45,786 nucleotides of DNA from JAICLL01 sp035252155 (GTDB taxonomy: Bacteria > Planctomycetota > Planctomycetia > Pirellulales > JAICIG01), in NCBI GenBank assembly GCA_035252155.1, contig DATFDL010000744.1, positions 1 to 45,786 of the forward strand, written 5' to 3'. Below are positions 8,529 to 17,531 of this stretch, in pieces (the stretch's first letter is position 1; the number at the start of each line of letters is the position of its first letter). A program made the translations under genes and the position numbers. The notes below the pieces were generated by a model. It ran no database searches, was not told where the DNA came from, and was given only the letters and a program-made list of their open reading frames with translations.

Positions 8529-9353
8529 ATGAATGACACTAACGGAGATTCCCTTCGGCCCGGCGAAGGCTGGCACTGCTCGCATCTCTATTACCGTTTC
8601 GATCGGCGGGCGATCAAGCAACTCAGCGGCGCCGAGCTGGCCGCGGGCAAGACGGAGCTGATCGCCACGCTCGACCCGGCGGGCAGCGAAGCTCCCGCTC
8701 GGCTGCAAACGTCGGTCGTCAGCGGGCACAAGGCCGACTTCGGCCTCATGCTGCTCGACGCCGACCCGTTGCGAATCGACGCGGTACATCAGCGGCTCAT
8801 GGCTGGGCCGCTGGGACTGGCCCTGGTGCCGACGTACTCGTTCGTGTCGCTCACCGAGATTTCGGAATACGTGCCCAGCGTCGAGCAGTATGGCCGGCGG
8901 CTCGTGGCCGAAGGTGAAGACCCGGCCGGCGCCGCGTATCAGGCCAAAATCAAGGCCTACGAGAATCGCGAAGCCATGATGCGCCGCCAGCGGCTCACGC
9001 CCGATTTTCCCGAGTGGCGGACGACCTGCTTTTACCCGATGAACAAAAAGCGCAAGGTGGGCGAGAACTGGTTCCTGCTGCCGTTCGATGAGCGTAACCG
9101 GATGATGGGCGAGCACGCGCGTTCGGGCATCAAATTCGGCGGCAAGGTGACGCAGTTGATCACCACCTCGACCGGCTTCGACGACTGGGAGTGGGGCGTG
9201 ACGCTTTGGGCCCGCAACCCAGAGTTCTTGAAAGAGATTGTCTATACCATGCGGTTCGATGAGGCCAGCGCACGGTACGCCGAGTTCGGCCCGTTCTATG
9301 TCAGCTACATTATGTCGCCGGCCGAGATGCTCAAGCATTGCCGGGTTGGGTAG
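8529..9353 (+). CDS. chdC: Coproheme decarboxylase (HemQ/ChdC)
   Basis: This is a chlorite-dismutase-superfamily enzyme that oxidatively removes two propionates from coproheme III, the last step of the coproporphyrin-dependent haem pathway. The catalytic Tyr lies in FYPMNKKR (Y169). The proximal haem His is in MMGEHARSG (H196). The strongly conserved FDDWEWGVTLWA and YAEFGPFYV segments follow. Tyr with the YPM motif marks ChdC rather than true chlorite dismutase. Length (274 aa) and domain layout are normal. The gene stands alone under its own near-leaderless promoter. No other hem genes are in the window. Confidence 0.93.
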   Translation: MNDTNGDSLRPGEGWHCSHLYYRFDRRAIKQLSGAELAAGKTELIATLDPAGSEAPARLQTSVVSGHKADFGLMLLDADPLRIDAVHQRLMAGPLGLALVPTYSFVSLTEISEYVPSVEQYGRRLVAEGEDPAGAAYQAKIKAYENREAMMRRQRLTPDFPEWRTTCFYPMNKKRKVGENWFLLPFDERNRMMGEHARSGIKFGGKVTQLITTSTGFDDWEWGVTLWARNPEFLKEIVYTMRFDEASARYAEFGPFYVSYIMSPAEMLKHCRVG

Positions 9354-9355
9354 CC

Positions 9356-10135
9356 CTACTTGCCGTTTTCCGGGTTCTTCTTCGAAGCCTTCGGCTCCAG
9401 CACCAGCGTCACCTTGGTGCCCACAGGGGGAATGCGCTCGGTGTAGGCTTGAAACAGCAGTTGCCCGGCCTGGTCGGAGCTTTCGATCGGGAGATCGAGC
9501 ATCGCGGTGCTGAAATTCGAGACGCAGATCAGATCGCCCATGTCGGCCAGGTAGTGCCGCTGGCCGTTTTGGGGATCGACCCAGAACCCGCTGCCCGCAA
9601 AGACCCACGGCTCGGCGAGCTCGCGGCCGGTCTGTACGTCTTTCACCCACTCCTGGGCACGGGCCCTGCGGCGATGCCCGAAGGCGTCGGTCCAGTACAC
9701 CAGCACGTCGATTTCAGTGCCGTAGGCGGGATGATACTCAGGCTGAAACTGGGCAGGTTTGCCCGGCTCGGCGCCCGCCGCCACTAGCGCGCTGTGGACG
9801 ATGTTTGCCTCGACGGGCAGGGAGACGACCGACTCGTGCTCTTTGCTTCCCCGCGTGCAGGCGAACATTTCGAGCTGGCCTTCACGCAAACAGATCTTGC
9901 CGACCATGACGACGCGCTTGCGGCCGGCTTTTTTTTCGAGCCAAATCGGCTCTTTGGGATGCAACCGAAACAGTTCGCTTTTGCCGGCGGTGTCTGCCGG
10001 GGCGGCCGAGTCGGTTGGGTGGCCGGCGGACGGTTCTTCGTCGAAGGCTCGTGAAGGCAGCCAAGTCAACAGCACCAGGCAGCCAGCCGCCAACAGCCTG
10101 CGGGCGATTGGACCAAAGCGATGCGAAGGTTTCAT
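9356..10135 (-). CDS. Secreted YdjY-domain protein
   Basis: The protein has a signal peptide (residues 1 to about 30, RRLLAAGCLVLLTWLPSRAF) followed by a YdjY-type domain. Segments such as KEHESVVSLP, QFQPEY, GTEIDVLVYW, PWVFAGSGFW and GDLICVSNF are those I associate with planctomycete YdjY-domain proteins, whose function is unknown. The ATG at 10135 (MKPSHRF) gives a normal signal peptide of 259 residues in total; 10147 is an alternative. The longer frame to 10240 adds residues without signal-peptide character. It is the last gene of a three-gene minus-strand cluster, about 65 bp after the UGA-containing thioredoxin gene, so it may be cotranscribed with it. It ends 2 bp after the convergent chdC stop. 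Confidence 0.8.
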   Translation of the reverse strand: MKPSHRFGPIARRLLAAGCLVLLTWLPSRAFDEEPSAGHPTDSAAPADTAGKSELFRLHPKEPIWLEKKAGRKRVVMVGKICLREGQLEMFACTRGSKEHESVVSLPVEANIVHSALVAAGAEPGKPAQFQPEYHPAYGTEIDVLVYWTDAFGHRRRARAQEWVKDVQTGRELAEPWVFAGSGFWVDPQNGQRHYLADMGDLICVSNFSTAMLDLPIESSDQAGQLLFQAYTERIPPVGTKVTLVLEPKASKKNPENGK

Positions 10136-10200
10136 GCCGTTCAGCATAGCCGCTTCATTAGGTTGCCGAAAGCTGTCGACGCAGTTTACAGGAACGGCCC

Positions 10201-10815
10201 TCACAAAGCGCGGCGGATTTGGTGGGCCAGCCTTTCGCAAAGTTCGCGTTCTTGGTGCAAATGCCGGCTGCCGCCGTCATTCCAACAGATGCGGCCGTCG
10301 CGGCCAATGACGAACATCGCGGGATACCCATTGTCGAGCCATTCATCGAGAAACTCACCGGCGCCCCAGCCTACCGGCCAGGCGATCTGGTATTTTTCAC
10401 AGAAGGTGCGGGCCGACGTTTCGTCGTCAGGCGTCAGACCGATAAAGACAACATCGTCGCTTCGAAATTGTTGATAGACCTGAACCAGGTCCGGCGCGAG
10501 ACGCTCGCACGGTGGTCACCAGAGCGCCCATACGTCGAGAACGACGACCCGCCCTCGAAGCTGTTGCCAGTCGAGCGGAATGCCTTCGCTCCAACCCCCG
10601 GCTTGCAAAAGCGGTGGAAGTTCGCCGGCGCCGCGGCCTGGTCCTTTGAGCGGCGGCGCCACCGGAATTTCTACCCCCAGGGTGTACATCGCACCCGAGC
10701 TAAGCGTGAATCCTGTGAAGAGGCCGACGAGCAGCGCCGCGATTTCCAGCCGAACGTGCGGCCCACCCCAGCGCACTCGCCGCCAAAGCTTGAAAAGCCC
10801 ACTGATCATCAACAC
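10201..10815 (-). CDS. TlpA-like membrane thioredoxin with in-frame UGA (candidate selenoprotein)
   Basis: Read through one TGA, this gene encodes 204 residues. A signal anchor lies near residues 23-45 (IAALLVGLFTGFTLSSG), followed by a TlpA/thioredoxin domain. The TGA at 10518-10516 is codon 100 and sits where the first redox Cys belongs: VVVLDVWALW-U-PPC, with the resolving Cys at 103. Downstream the frame stays open for 104 codons and contains normal thioredoxin features: VVFIGLTPDDE, the cis-Pro loop GYPAMFVIGRDGRI and a C-terminal helix. Bacterial selenoproteins with UxxC in thioredoxin-like folds are known. The start is GTG 10815 or, more likely, ATG 10809. A stem-loop with a GGUUC loop follows the UGA at suitable distance. 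The alternatives are a nonsense mutation or a sequencing error. Domain identity is firm; Sec insertion is inferred. Confidence 0.75.
10476..10510 (-). promoter_or_regulatory. Candidate bacterial SECIS hairpins after the UGA codon
   Basis: Two adjacent stem-loops follow the UGA. The first (10510-10494) pairs GUGCGAG with CUCGCGC around CGU. The second (10492-10476) pairs GACCU with AGGUC, plus one G-U pair, around the loop GGUUC. The second loop begins 29 nt after the UGA and starts with GG. That fits the usual bacterial SECIS rule of a loop 16-37 nt downstream with a G in its first two positions. Confidence 0.45.
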
Positions 10816-10821
10816 ATTCGC

Positions 10822-11016
10822 TCAGATTCGATAGTTCAGATACCGCATCAAAGTGGTGCCACCGGCCAGGCCCAGCGACAGGCCGACCCACAGGTACGGC
10901 AACCATGCGGGAACCCAAATCTTAAACCTCGACACGCGCCGCAGGCCCGAGAGTGAGACGCCCAAACCAACGCCGCACAGCGCAATGAGACAAGATCGCC
11001 CGCATTCCATTTCCAT
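10822..11016 (-). CDS. Small membrane protein upstream of the thioredoxin gene
   Basis: This is a 64-residue frame starting MEMECGRSC, with two hydrophobic stretches (about 6-25 and 42-60) separated by a basic segment. It stops 6 nt before the GTG of the TlpA-like gene, so it would head the same minus-strand operon. The frame stays open further up to 11151, but that extension runs into the methyltransferase promoter region and has no membrane character. I do not recognise the family. The alternative is an untranslated leader of the thioredoxin gene. Confidence 0.4.
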   Translation of the reverse strand: MEMECGRSCLIALCGVGLGVSLSGLRRVSRFKIWVPAWLPYLWVGLSLGLAGGTTLMRYLNYRI

Positions 11017-11149
11017 TTTTCCGTTCCGACAAATGCAGTGCCGCGTGTCGTCGGACCGGTTACACCTGTACTTCCGCACGCCGGCGTTGATCGTGTACGA
11101 TTTTTCGCTAGCATAATTAGCACGTGCTGAATGAAAGCTAGAAATCCGC

Positions 11150-11156
11150 AAGGAGG
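11150..11156 (+). promoter_or_regulatory. Strong Shine-Dalgarno of the methyltransferase
   Basis: AAGGAGG lies 9 nt before a GTG codon at 11166 and fixes that GTG as the start. The nearby ATG codons are not positioned for it. Confidence 0.7.
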
Positions 11157-11165
11157 CCGTCTACT

Positions 11166-12143
11166 GTGGCATTGGCCGCCAACCAACTTTATCACGGCGA
11201 TTGCATCGCCCGGATGCAAGAACTTGAGGCCGGCTCGGTCGATCTGGCCTTTGCCGATCCGCCGTTCAACATCGGCTATGAATACGACGTCTATCACGAC
11301 CGCAAGCCCTACGACCAATATCTGAGCTGGACGCGCCAATGGATGGAGTCGGTCTGCCGGGCGCTTTCACCCACCGGGACGTTCTGGATCGCCATCGGCG
11401 ACGAGTATGCCGCCGAGATCAAGCTGATCGCGCAAAACGACCTGCGGCTGACCTGCCGAAGCTGGGTAATCTGGTACTACACCTTCGGCGTCAACTGCAC
11501 CCGCAAGTTCACTCGCTCGCACGCGCACCTGTTTCATTTTGTGAAAGACCCGGAAAATTTCACGTTCAACTATGCCGATCCGGCGGTCCGAGTCCCCTCG
11601 GCTCGGCAACTGGTCTATGCCGACGTGCGGGCGAACCCCGCCGGCCGCCTGCCCGACGATACGTGGATTCTACGGCCTCAGGATGTGCCCGAGGGCTTCG
11701 GCGCCGAGCAAGACACCTGGTATTTCTCGCGCGTGGCGGGCACCTTCAAAGAACGGGCGGGTTTTCATGGCTGCCAGATGCCCGAACAGTTGCTCGGTCG
11801 GATCATTCGGGTCAGCTCGAACGAAGGCAACTTGGTGCTCGATCCGTTTGGCGGCAGCGGCACGACGCTGGCGGTGGCCAAAAAGCTAGGGCGGCGCTGG
11901 ATTGGGTTTGAACTATCCGAGGAATACGTGCGAAACATTCAAGCACGGCTCGACGCGATTCAAGCCGGTCAGCCGCTCGACGGTCCCGCCGAACCGCTCT
12001 TGAGCGCACCCACCACCGCCGAGGGGAAGCGGCTGCGGAAGCGCGCCGATCGCGCGCAAACACAACAGAAACTGCCCCTGAAACAACCGGCCGACGGTAC
12101 CAACAGGCGAAAGAATGGACGCCAACACGACGAGGTCTGCTAG
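11166..12143 (+). CDS. Beta-class DNA methyltransferase (orphan, N6-adenine or N4-cytosine)
   Basis: This 325-residue SAM-dependent DNA amino-methyltransferase has catalytic motif IV DPPF at 31-34. The FxGxG-like motif I, DPFGGSGTT, begins at 226. Motif IV precedes motif I with the target-recognition region between them, which is the beta-class order. The remaining segments (SWVIWYYTFG, RSHAHLFHF, QMPEQLLGRII, GFELSEEY) fit the N6_N4_Mtase family. DPPF rather than SPPF is usual for adenine enzymes. The basic tail after residue 285 is not conserved. No restriction endonuclease is adjacent, so it is an orphan, possibly epigenetic. The GTG start is supported by AAGGAGG. It is transcribed divergently from the thioredoxin cluster. 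Confidence 0.9.
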   Translation: MALAANQLYHGDCIARMQELEAGSVDLAFADPPFNIGYEYDVYHDRKPYDQYLSWTRQWMESVCRALSPTGTFWIAIGDEYAAEIKLIAQNDLRLTCRSWVIWYYTFGVNCTRKFTRSHAHLFHFVKDPENFTFNYADPAVRVPSARQLVYADVRANPAGRLPDDTWILRPQDVPEGFGAEQDTWYFSRVAGTFKERAGFHGCQMPEQLLGRIIRVSSNEGNLVLDPFGGSGTTLAVAKKLGRRWIGFELSEEYVRNIQARLDAIQAGQPLDGPAEPLLSAPTTAEGKRLRKRADRAQTQQKLPLKQPADGTNRRKNGRQHDEVC

Positions 12144-12217
12144 ACGAAAAAATCATTGCAGGCGCAGCATCGTGCGATAAAAATGGGCGCAACGGTGATC
12201 CTTGACCTGGTAATATT

Positions 12218-12310
12218 TTTCAACAGAAGGCAACGAAGAAAACGAAGGAATCGAGCAAGCCCTTCACCGGTACTTTCGCTCTTTGTTTTCTTCGTTGCCT
12301 TCTGTTCAAA
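12218..12310. repeat. Long inverted repeat (AACAGAAGGCAACGAAG type)
   Basis: The arms 12218-12247 and 12281-12310 are reverse complements over 30 bp with two mismatches, around a 33-nt spacer. The right arm ends 5 nt before the ATG of the haem-binding protein. The base composition (A/G-rich arm, T/C-rich arm) differs from the surrounding GC-rich DNA. Confidence 0.85.
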
Positions 12311-12315
12311 TCGTC

Positions 12316-15303
12316 ATGCGTTGTATCTCCTCATGGCTTTGCGTTGCGGTGGTCGTTCTGCACGCGGCGGTAGCGGCGGCTGAGCCCCAGGCAGAGCAGA
12401 CCGAACCTGACTTCAGTGCCGAGTTGCCGCGGATTCCGCCGGTCGAGCCAGCCGATGCGCTGAAGACGTTTCAGGTGCAGCCGGGCTTTCGCATCGAGCT
12501 GGTCGCCGCCGAGCCGCTGGTCAACGATCCGGTGGCGGCCGCGTTTGATGAAGACGGCCGCCTCTATGTGGTCGAAATGCGCGGCTATTCGGAGCAGCCC
12601 GACGAGCAGCTCAGCCGTGTCCGCCGGCTCGAAGACACCGACGGCGACGGCCGATTCGACAACAGCACCGTGTTTGTCGATCGGCTCTCGTGGCCCACCG
12701 CCGTCCTCTGCTACGACGGCGGCGTGTTTGTCGGCGATGCCCCTGACATCTGGTATTTCAAAGACACCGACGGCGACGGCAAGGCCGACCAGCGGCGGGT
12801 CGTCTTCACTGGCTTCGGCAAGTCGAACGTACAAGGCTTGCTCAATTCGTTCTCCTGGGGACTCGACAACCGCGTTCACGGCGCCACCAGCAGCGCCGGC
12901 GGGCAGGTGCGCCGCGCTGATCATCCAGATGACAAACCGATCAATCTCAATGGCCGCGATTTCGCGTTCGATCCTCGTTCGCTCGAACTATCGGCCACCA
13001 GCGGCGGCGCCCAGCACGGCATGTCGTTCGATGCCTGGGGCCGCAAGTTCGTCTGCTCCAACAGCGACCACATTCAACAGGTGATGTTCGACGACCGTTA
13101 CATCGCCCGGAATCCATACCTCAGTGCTCCCGGTCCGCGCGTCAGCATCGCGGCCGACGGCCCACAGGCCGAAGTCTATCGCATCAGCCCGGTCGAGCCG
13201 TGGCGCTTGGTGCGCACGCGGTTGCGCGTGTCGGGCGCGGCGCCGGGGCCGATCGAAGGCGGCGGTCGGGCGGCCGGCTATTTTACCGGTGCGACCGGCG
13301 TCACGATCTACCGCGGCGACGCCTGGCCCAGCACGCCGTTTGAGACGGCGATTGTTGGCGATGTCGGCAGCAATCTGGTCCATCGCAAACAGCTTCAACC
13401 GAATGGGCTCCAATTCATCGCGCGGCGCATCGACCGTCAAAGCGAGTTTGTGGCGTCGCGCGACATCTGGTTTCGTCCCGCTCAGTTTCTCAACGCGCCC
13501 GACGGCACGCTTTACGTACTCGACGTCTACCGCGAGGTGATCGAACATCCCGCCAGTTTGCCGCCCGTCATCAAGCGGCACCTCGATCTCACCAGCGGCC
13601 GCGACCGCGGACGGATTTATCGGATCGTGCCCGAAGGTTATCGTCAGCGTCCGCCGCCCAAGTTGAGCCAGGCGACGACGGAAGAATTAGTCGCCCTGCT
13701 CGCACACGCCAACGGCTGGCATCGCGAGACGGCGGCGCGGTTGCTCGTCGAGCGGTACGATCGCACGGCACCGCTACTGTTGGCCCGCTTGGCGGCCGAG
13801 TCAACATCGCCGTTGGGGCGGATGCACGCCCTGTATGCCTTGGCGGGGCTCGCGGCGCTTAACGAAGAGGTATTGGTCGACCGCTTGCACGACGAGCATC
13901 CGGGCGTGCGCGAACACGCGCTGCGGCTGGCGGAGCAATTGATCGACAAACCGAAGGTCGCCGCAGCCGTGCTTTCCCTGGTGGACGACGACGACCCACG
14001 CGTGCGCTACCAGCTTGCGTTTACGCTTGGTGAGCTTGACTCGCCTGAGCAATACCAGGCTCTCGCCAAGCTGGCCCGCCGCGACGCCGCCGATCGCTGG
14101 ATGCGGCTGGCGGTGCAAAGTTCGCTGGCCGAGGGGGCCGACAAGGTGTTGCGGATTCTGGCTTCCGACGGCGACTTTCGCCGATCCGCGTCGGGAATGG
14201 CTGTTCTGGAATCGCTGGCCCGGCAGGTGGCGGTCGCCAATCGGGCCGAGCCGCTGCGCGCGGCGCTGAAGGTGCTCGATGGTCTGGCCAATGACGAGCC
14301 GTCCGCGGCTTTGGCATTGTTGCGTGGTTTGGCTGACGGCGCCGCGCAGCGCGGCACAAAGTTAAGCACTGTGCTGGCCGCTGAGCCGGGCAGCCGGGCA
14401 ACCGAGATTCTCGCGTCACTCCTGTCGTCCGCGCGCGCCGCGGCGATCGACGACCAGGCGGAGGTTTCCAAGCGCGTCGAAGCAATCGGCATCTTGCGGC
14501 TCGGGTCGTTCACACCGATCGAAGAATTGATGGCGCCCCTGCTGAGTCACCGTCAACCGCAGGTGGTGCAGTCGGCGACGATGCAACTTCTGGCGAAGTT
14601 CGACGACCCTGCCGTCGCCGCGATCGTTCTTGATGGCTGGCCGCGTTACAGTCCACCTTTGCGGGCCGCGGCGACCGAGTTGCTGTTTGCCCGGCCCGCG
14701 TGGACCAAGGCTTTGCTCGACGCGATCGACCAAGGCGCGGTGCAGGCGGCCGACATCGACCCGGCCCGGTTCAAGCAGCTTGCGGTGCGAGGCGACGCCG
14801 CGCTTCGGCCCCGGGCCCAAAAGCTGATGGCATCGCTCAAGCTTGGCCGACGGCAAGACGTCGTCGAGCAACACCGCGACGTGCTTACCTTGCGGGGCGA
14901 TGCTCAGCGCGGCAGGGCGGCCTTCAAAAGAATCTGCGCCGCCTGCCATCGCGTCGGCGATCTGGGCCACGAGATCGGCCCGAGTCTGGCGACCGTCAAG
15001 AACCGCGGCGCCGAGGCGATTCTGGTCAACGTACTCGACCCCAACCGCGAGGTGAATCCGCAGTTTGTCAATTATGTGCTGATCACCGATGACGGCCGCA
15101 CGCTGACCGGCATGATCGCGGCCGAAACCGCCACCAGCGTCACGCTGCGGCGCGCCGAAGCAGCCAGCGACACGGTGCTGCGCATCAACATCGACGAACT
15201 ACAAAGCACCGGCATGTCGTTGATGCCGGAAGGGGTCGAGAAAGAGCTCAGCAAGCAAGACTTGGCCGACCTGCTGGAATTTCTGCTGAAGCCTGAACCC
15301 TAA
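12316..15303 (+). CDS. PVC-type haem-binding protein (beta-propeller, HEAT repeats, CxxCH)
   Basis: This is a 995-residue exported protein. A signal peptide covers residues 1 to about 22. A six-bladed NHL/GDH-like propeller follows (about 45-450, with the DTDGDG loops and GAQHGMSFD typical of the planctomycete membrane-bound dehydrogenase domain). HEAT-like helical repeats follow (about 460-850). The C-terminal cytochrome c module has CAACH at 874-878 and ends in the usual LEFLLKP. Proteins of this build are a hallmark of planctomycetes and verrucomicrobia and are thought to act in periplasmic oxidation, perhaps of sugars. The ATG at 12316 is preferred; an upstream ATG at 12283 would translate the inverted repeat. 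The 3' end overlaps the convergent folC by 56 nt. Confidence 0.93.
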   Translation: MRCISSWLCVAVVVLHAAVAAAEPQAEQTEPDFSAELPRIPPVEPADALKTFQVQPGFRIELVAAEPLVNDPVAAAFDEDGRLYVVEMRGYSEQPDEQLSRVRRLEDTDGDGRFDNSTVFVDRLSWPTAVLCYDGGVFVGDAPDIWYFKDTDGDGKADQRRVVFTGFGKSNVQGLLNSFSWGLDNRVHGATSSAGGQVRRADHPDDKPINLNGRDFAFDPRSLELSATSGGAQHGMSFDAWGRKFVCSNSDHIQQVMFDDRYIARNPYLSAPGPRVSIAADGPQAEVYRISPVEPWRLVRTRLRVSGAAPGPIEGGGRAAGYFTGATGVTIYRGDAWPSTPFETAIVGDVGSNLVHRKQLQPNGLQFIARRIDRQSEFVASRDIWFRPAQFLNAPDGTLYVLDVYREVIEHPASLPPVIKRHLDLTSGRDRGRIYRIVPEGYRQRPPPKLSQATTEELVALLAHANGWHRETAARLLVERYDRTAPLLLARLAAESTSPLGRMHALYALAGLAALNEEVLVDRLHDEHPGVREHALRLAEQLIDKPKVAAAVLSLVDDDDPRVRYQLAFTLGELDSPEQYQALAKLARRDAADRWMRLAVQSSLAEGADKVLRILASDGDFRRSASGMAVLESLARQVAVANRAEPLRAALKVLDGLANDEPSAALALLRGLADGAAQRGTKLSTVLAAEPGSRATEILASLLSSARAAAIDDQAEVSKRVEAIGILRLGSFTPIEELMAPLLSHRQPQVVQSATMQLLAKFDDPAVAAIVLDGWPRYSPPLRAAATELLFARPAWTKALLDAIDQGAVQAADIDPARFKQLAVRGDAALRPRAQKLMASLKLGRRQDVVEQHRDVLTLRGDAQRGRAAFKRICAACHRVGDLGHEIGPSLATVKNRGAEAILVNVLDPNREVNPQFVNYVLITDDGRTLTGMIAAETATSVTLRRAEAASDTVLRINIDELQSTGMSLMPEGVEKELSKQDLADLLEFLLKPEP

Positions 15304-16702
15304 ACCCTGAACCCTTTTTAAGCGGCTTTGCGCTCCACTGCGTCCGCATCTCGGCGGCGATAAAGAACGACCCGGTTACGCACACCAGATCATCTTCTTG
15401 GATGTCCGCTCGTACTGCGTGCCAGGCGGCGGCCGGGGTCGGGCAGACCTGCACAGGTGCTTCGGCAAATTGCGCCGCCAGCGCCGCCAGCTCCGTCGGG
15501 CAGACGCCCCGCGGATTGTTCTGGTAACGGGTCAGAATTACTCCATCAAAGTACGGCAACAACAAGCCGAGCATGCCCGCCGCGTCTTTGTCTTGCGTCG
15601 TGGCGAACACCAGAATTCGCCGCCGCGCCGCAATGCTCTCGCGCAACGTCTCGATGAGCGCTGCCACGCTCGCGACGTTGTGGGCGGCGTCGAGCACGAT
15701 TGTCGGATGGCGGTCGACCACTTCGACGCGGGCGGGCCACCGCGCTGCGGCCAGGCCGCGCCGAACCGCGGCGTCGGGCAACGACCAGCGTTGCCGCGCG
15801 AGCTCGTCGAGCACGGCCAGGCAGACCGCCGCATTGGCGCCCTGATGGCGTCCGACCAGTCCCAGCTCAACGCCCGTCCGCGACGGGGCGCCGGCGCGGT
15901 GCGATGAGTAGTCGATACTGCCGCGGACCGGCCCTTGGTCGAGCGCCGCGGGCGGAGCGTAGACAAAGTCAAACTCGCGCCCAAGCTGGATCAGCTCCGC
16001 GCCGCGCAGCGCGCAGGCCGCCTCGATCTCGCGACGCGGTTCCTCGGCAGTCACGCCGCTGACCAACGGCACGCCCGGCTTGACGATGCCCGCTTTCTCT
16101 CGGGCGATGGCTGCCAGCGTGTTACCCAGTTGCTTGGTGTGGTCGAAGCTGATGCTGGTGATCACCGCCACCCGCGGCTGGCAAACATTGGTCGAATCGA
16201 GCCGTCCGCCCATGCCCACTTCGAGCACGGCCGCGTCAACTTGCCTGCGGCGAAAGTGCAAGAGCGCCGCCGCCGTGGTCAACTCGAAATAGGTGGGGCT
16301 GGCATCGGCGTGCGCGCCTTGCCGCTCCATTATGGTCACGGCGGGCCGCAGGGCATCGACCAGCGCCACGAGCTCGCCGGCGGTGCAGAGATCACCATCG
16401 ACGGCAAAACGCTCTTCGAGCTGTTCCAAATGAGGCGAGGTGTAAAGCCCCGTGCGGTAGCCGGCGGCCGACAGCGCGGCGGCGATCATCGCCGAAGTCG
16501 ATCCCTTGCCTTTGGTGCCGGCCACATGGACGATCGGCAGCCCGGCCTGGGGATCGCCCAAAAGCGCCAGCAGCCGCCTCATCCGTTCGAGCCGAAACGC
16601 GCCTTCGCTATACGGCACATGGAGCGCGCGTTCGTAATCGATTCGGTCAAAGAGAAACGCCAGGGCGGCCTGATAGGCGGCGGGCGTCGACTCAGAAGGC
16701 AT
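15248..16702 (-). CDS. folC: Bifunctional folylpolyglutamate/dihydrofolate synthase
   Basis: This Mur-ligase-family enzyme adds glutamate to dihydropteroate and folates, using ATP. Motifs are the P-loop AGTKGKGST (61-69), SPHLEQLEERF, GMGGRLDSTN, ISFDHTKQLG and LDAAHN. The length is 484 residues from the ATG at 16702 (MPSEST). A second ATG at 16720 is also possible. The frame up to 16849 runs through palindromic repeats and is not real coding. The last 30 or so residues (from about QWSAKPLKKG) lie beyond the usual end of the family and are read across the tail of the convergent haem-protein gene, so the C terminus may have been extended by loss of an earlier stop. Confidence 0.9.
   Translation of the reverse strand: MPSESTPAAYQAALAFLFDRIDYERALHVPYSEGAFRLERMRRLLALLGDPQAGLPIVHVAGTKGKGSTSAMIAAALSAAGYRTGLYTSPHLEQLEERFAVDGDLCTAGELVALVDALRPAVTIMERQGAHADASPTYFELTTAAALLHFRRRQVDAAVLEVGMGGRLDSTNVCQPRVAVITSISFDHTKQLGNTLAAIAREKAGIVKPGVPLVSGVTAEEPRREIEAACALRGAELIQLGREFDFVYAPPAALDQGPVRGSIDYSSHRAGAPSRTGVELGLVGRHQGANAAVCLAVLDELARQRWSLPDAAVRRGLAAARWPARVEVVDRHPTIVLDAAHNVASVAALIETLRESIAARRRILVFATTQDKDAAGMLGLLLPYFDGVILTRYQNNPRGVCPTELAALAAQFAEAPVQVCPTPAAAWHAVRADIQEDDLVCVTGSFFIAAEMRTQWSAKPLKKGSGFRVQASAEIPAGRPSLAC
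15292..15314. repeat. Short tandem motif CCCTGAA / CCCTAAA
   Basis: Three copies of a CCCTRAA-like heptad cover the stop of the haem-protein gene and the antisense C terminus of folC. Such telomere-like words recur between genes in planctomycetes. No function is visible. Confidence 0.5.
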
Positions 16703-16720
16703 GGAGGTGGCTGCGAGCAT

Positions 16721-16901
16721 GTAGGTCAGGCTTTCTAGCCTGACAGGAATCGCTCGCCGCGGCAACTGCCCCACTCGGCGGCCAAGGCCCCATTGGCCTA
16801 GCAGCGCGGTAGTCCCGGCCCTTGTGGCCGGCTGGTCCGGTATTTCCAACCGCTACCGCATACCGTCAGGCTGGAAGCCTGACCTAAAGCGCCTGACCTA
16901 C
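16721..16901. repeat. Composite GTAG-headed palindromes (REP/BIME-like)
   Basis: 16721-16744 is a 24-bp element that begins GTAG and contains the hairpin GTCAGGCT-TTCT-AGCCTGAC. It is identical to the copy at 41729-41752. 16865-16886 is an inverted, slightly diverged copy, and 16891-16901 is an inverted fragment ending CTAC. Between them another GTAG-headed stretch (from 16809) holds GGCCGG palindromes. The left element directly abuts the alternative folC start codon. Confidence 0.8.
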
Positions 16902-17096
16902 GAGAGCAAGGGCCGGACACCCGGCGGTCCGCCCGCGGAGCAGCTCGCAAATCCGCCGCAGCTCGTCCAGGTCGCGCTTCATCGATTCGGCCAGAAAATA
17001 CTCGTCGGAACCCTCGGCCGAATGCCACTGCTGGTGGCAATCGTTGAGATGTTCGATGACTTCCTTCATCCAAAGCAGGCGGGCGTGGCGATCCAT
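16884..17096 (-). CDS. Small conserved planctomycete protein
   Basis: This is a 70-residue, largely helical, charged protein beginning MDRHARLLWMKEVIEHL, with a central SMKRDLDELRRICE segment. I recall short proteins of this type in other planctomycetes but know of no function. The C-terminal 15 or so residues (from about GRTAGCP) run into the palindromic repeat, so the original C terminus may have been replaced. It stands alone on the minus strand, upstream of folC. An intrinsic terminator on the same strand lies about 140 bp in front of it. Confidence 0.6.
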   Translation of the reverse strand: MDRHARLLWMKEVIEHLNDCHQQWHSAEGSDEYFLAESMKRDLDELRRICELLRGRTAGCPALALVGQAL

Positions 17097-17230
17097 CTGT
17101 CGACTCCGTTCCGTGGCTGGGCCAGACTTGGTAATTCCGTTGGGAACAGTGGTTTTGCATCCGGCGTGCCAAGATGCCCGCCTGCCTCGGGTCAGGCATG
17201 CGTAATGCCTTGTCAGTTAAAGGTTTGCGT

Positions 17231-17268
17231 TAATAAAAAGCCCCGAAATCGTCGTCGCGCGACGGGGC
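17231..17268 (-). terminator. Intrinsic terminator on the minus strand
   Basis: On the minus strand GCCCCG pairs with CGGGGC (17263-17268 with 17240-17245), with an inner GTCG/CGAC stem, followed by TTTTTATTA. No gene on that strand ends here. It would end a transcript starting between about 17300 and 17500, upstream of the small gene at 16884-17096. It may be an attenuator or the end of a small RNA. Confidence 0.55.
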
Positions 17269-17438
17269 CGAAGCAGGTGATAGCTGCCCTGGCGGTGTAA
17301 AATTTCCAAACCCCCGGCAGAATAACTGTGGCCGACTCTTCCGGCGGGGCGGCAGGGGGCGTCGGCCGACTTTAACTCAAATGTCGCGCGGCCGTCACGC
17401 AAACAATGTCGCTGACAGCGATTTGCGGCAGCCGGCAA

Positions 17439-17466
17439 TTGCCACCGCCGAATGCCAGCGTAGGAT
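17439..17466 (+). promoter_or_regulatory. Candidate promoter of the secreted protein gene
   Basis: TTGCCA (17439-17444) and TAGGAT (17461-17466) are separated by 16 nt. The -10 lies 65 nt before the ATG at 17532. Confidence 0.4.
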
Positions 17467-17531
17467 TAAGATGAAGCCGAGCGGCGAGCATGGTTTTCGC
17501 CGCCGCCAAGGCTTCTGCCGGGTATCGTGCC

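Larger units (their letters stand above)
17097..17531. other. Intergenic region with orphan terminator and a plus-strand promoter
   Basis: No convincing gene is present in these 435 bp. A 73-codon minus-strand frame (17217-17438) has no recognisable features. The region holds a minus-strand intrinsic terminator (17231-17268) and a candidate promoter for the next plus-strand gene (17439-17466). Confidence 0.5.
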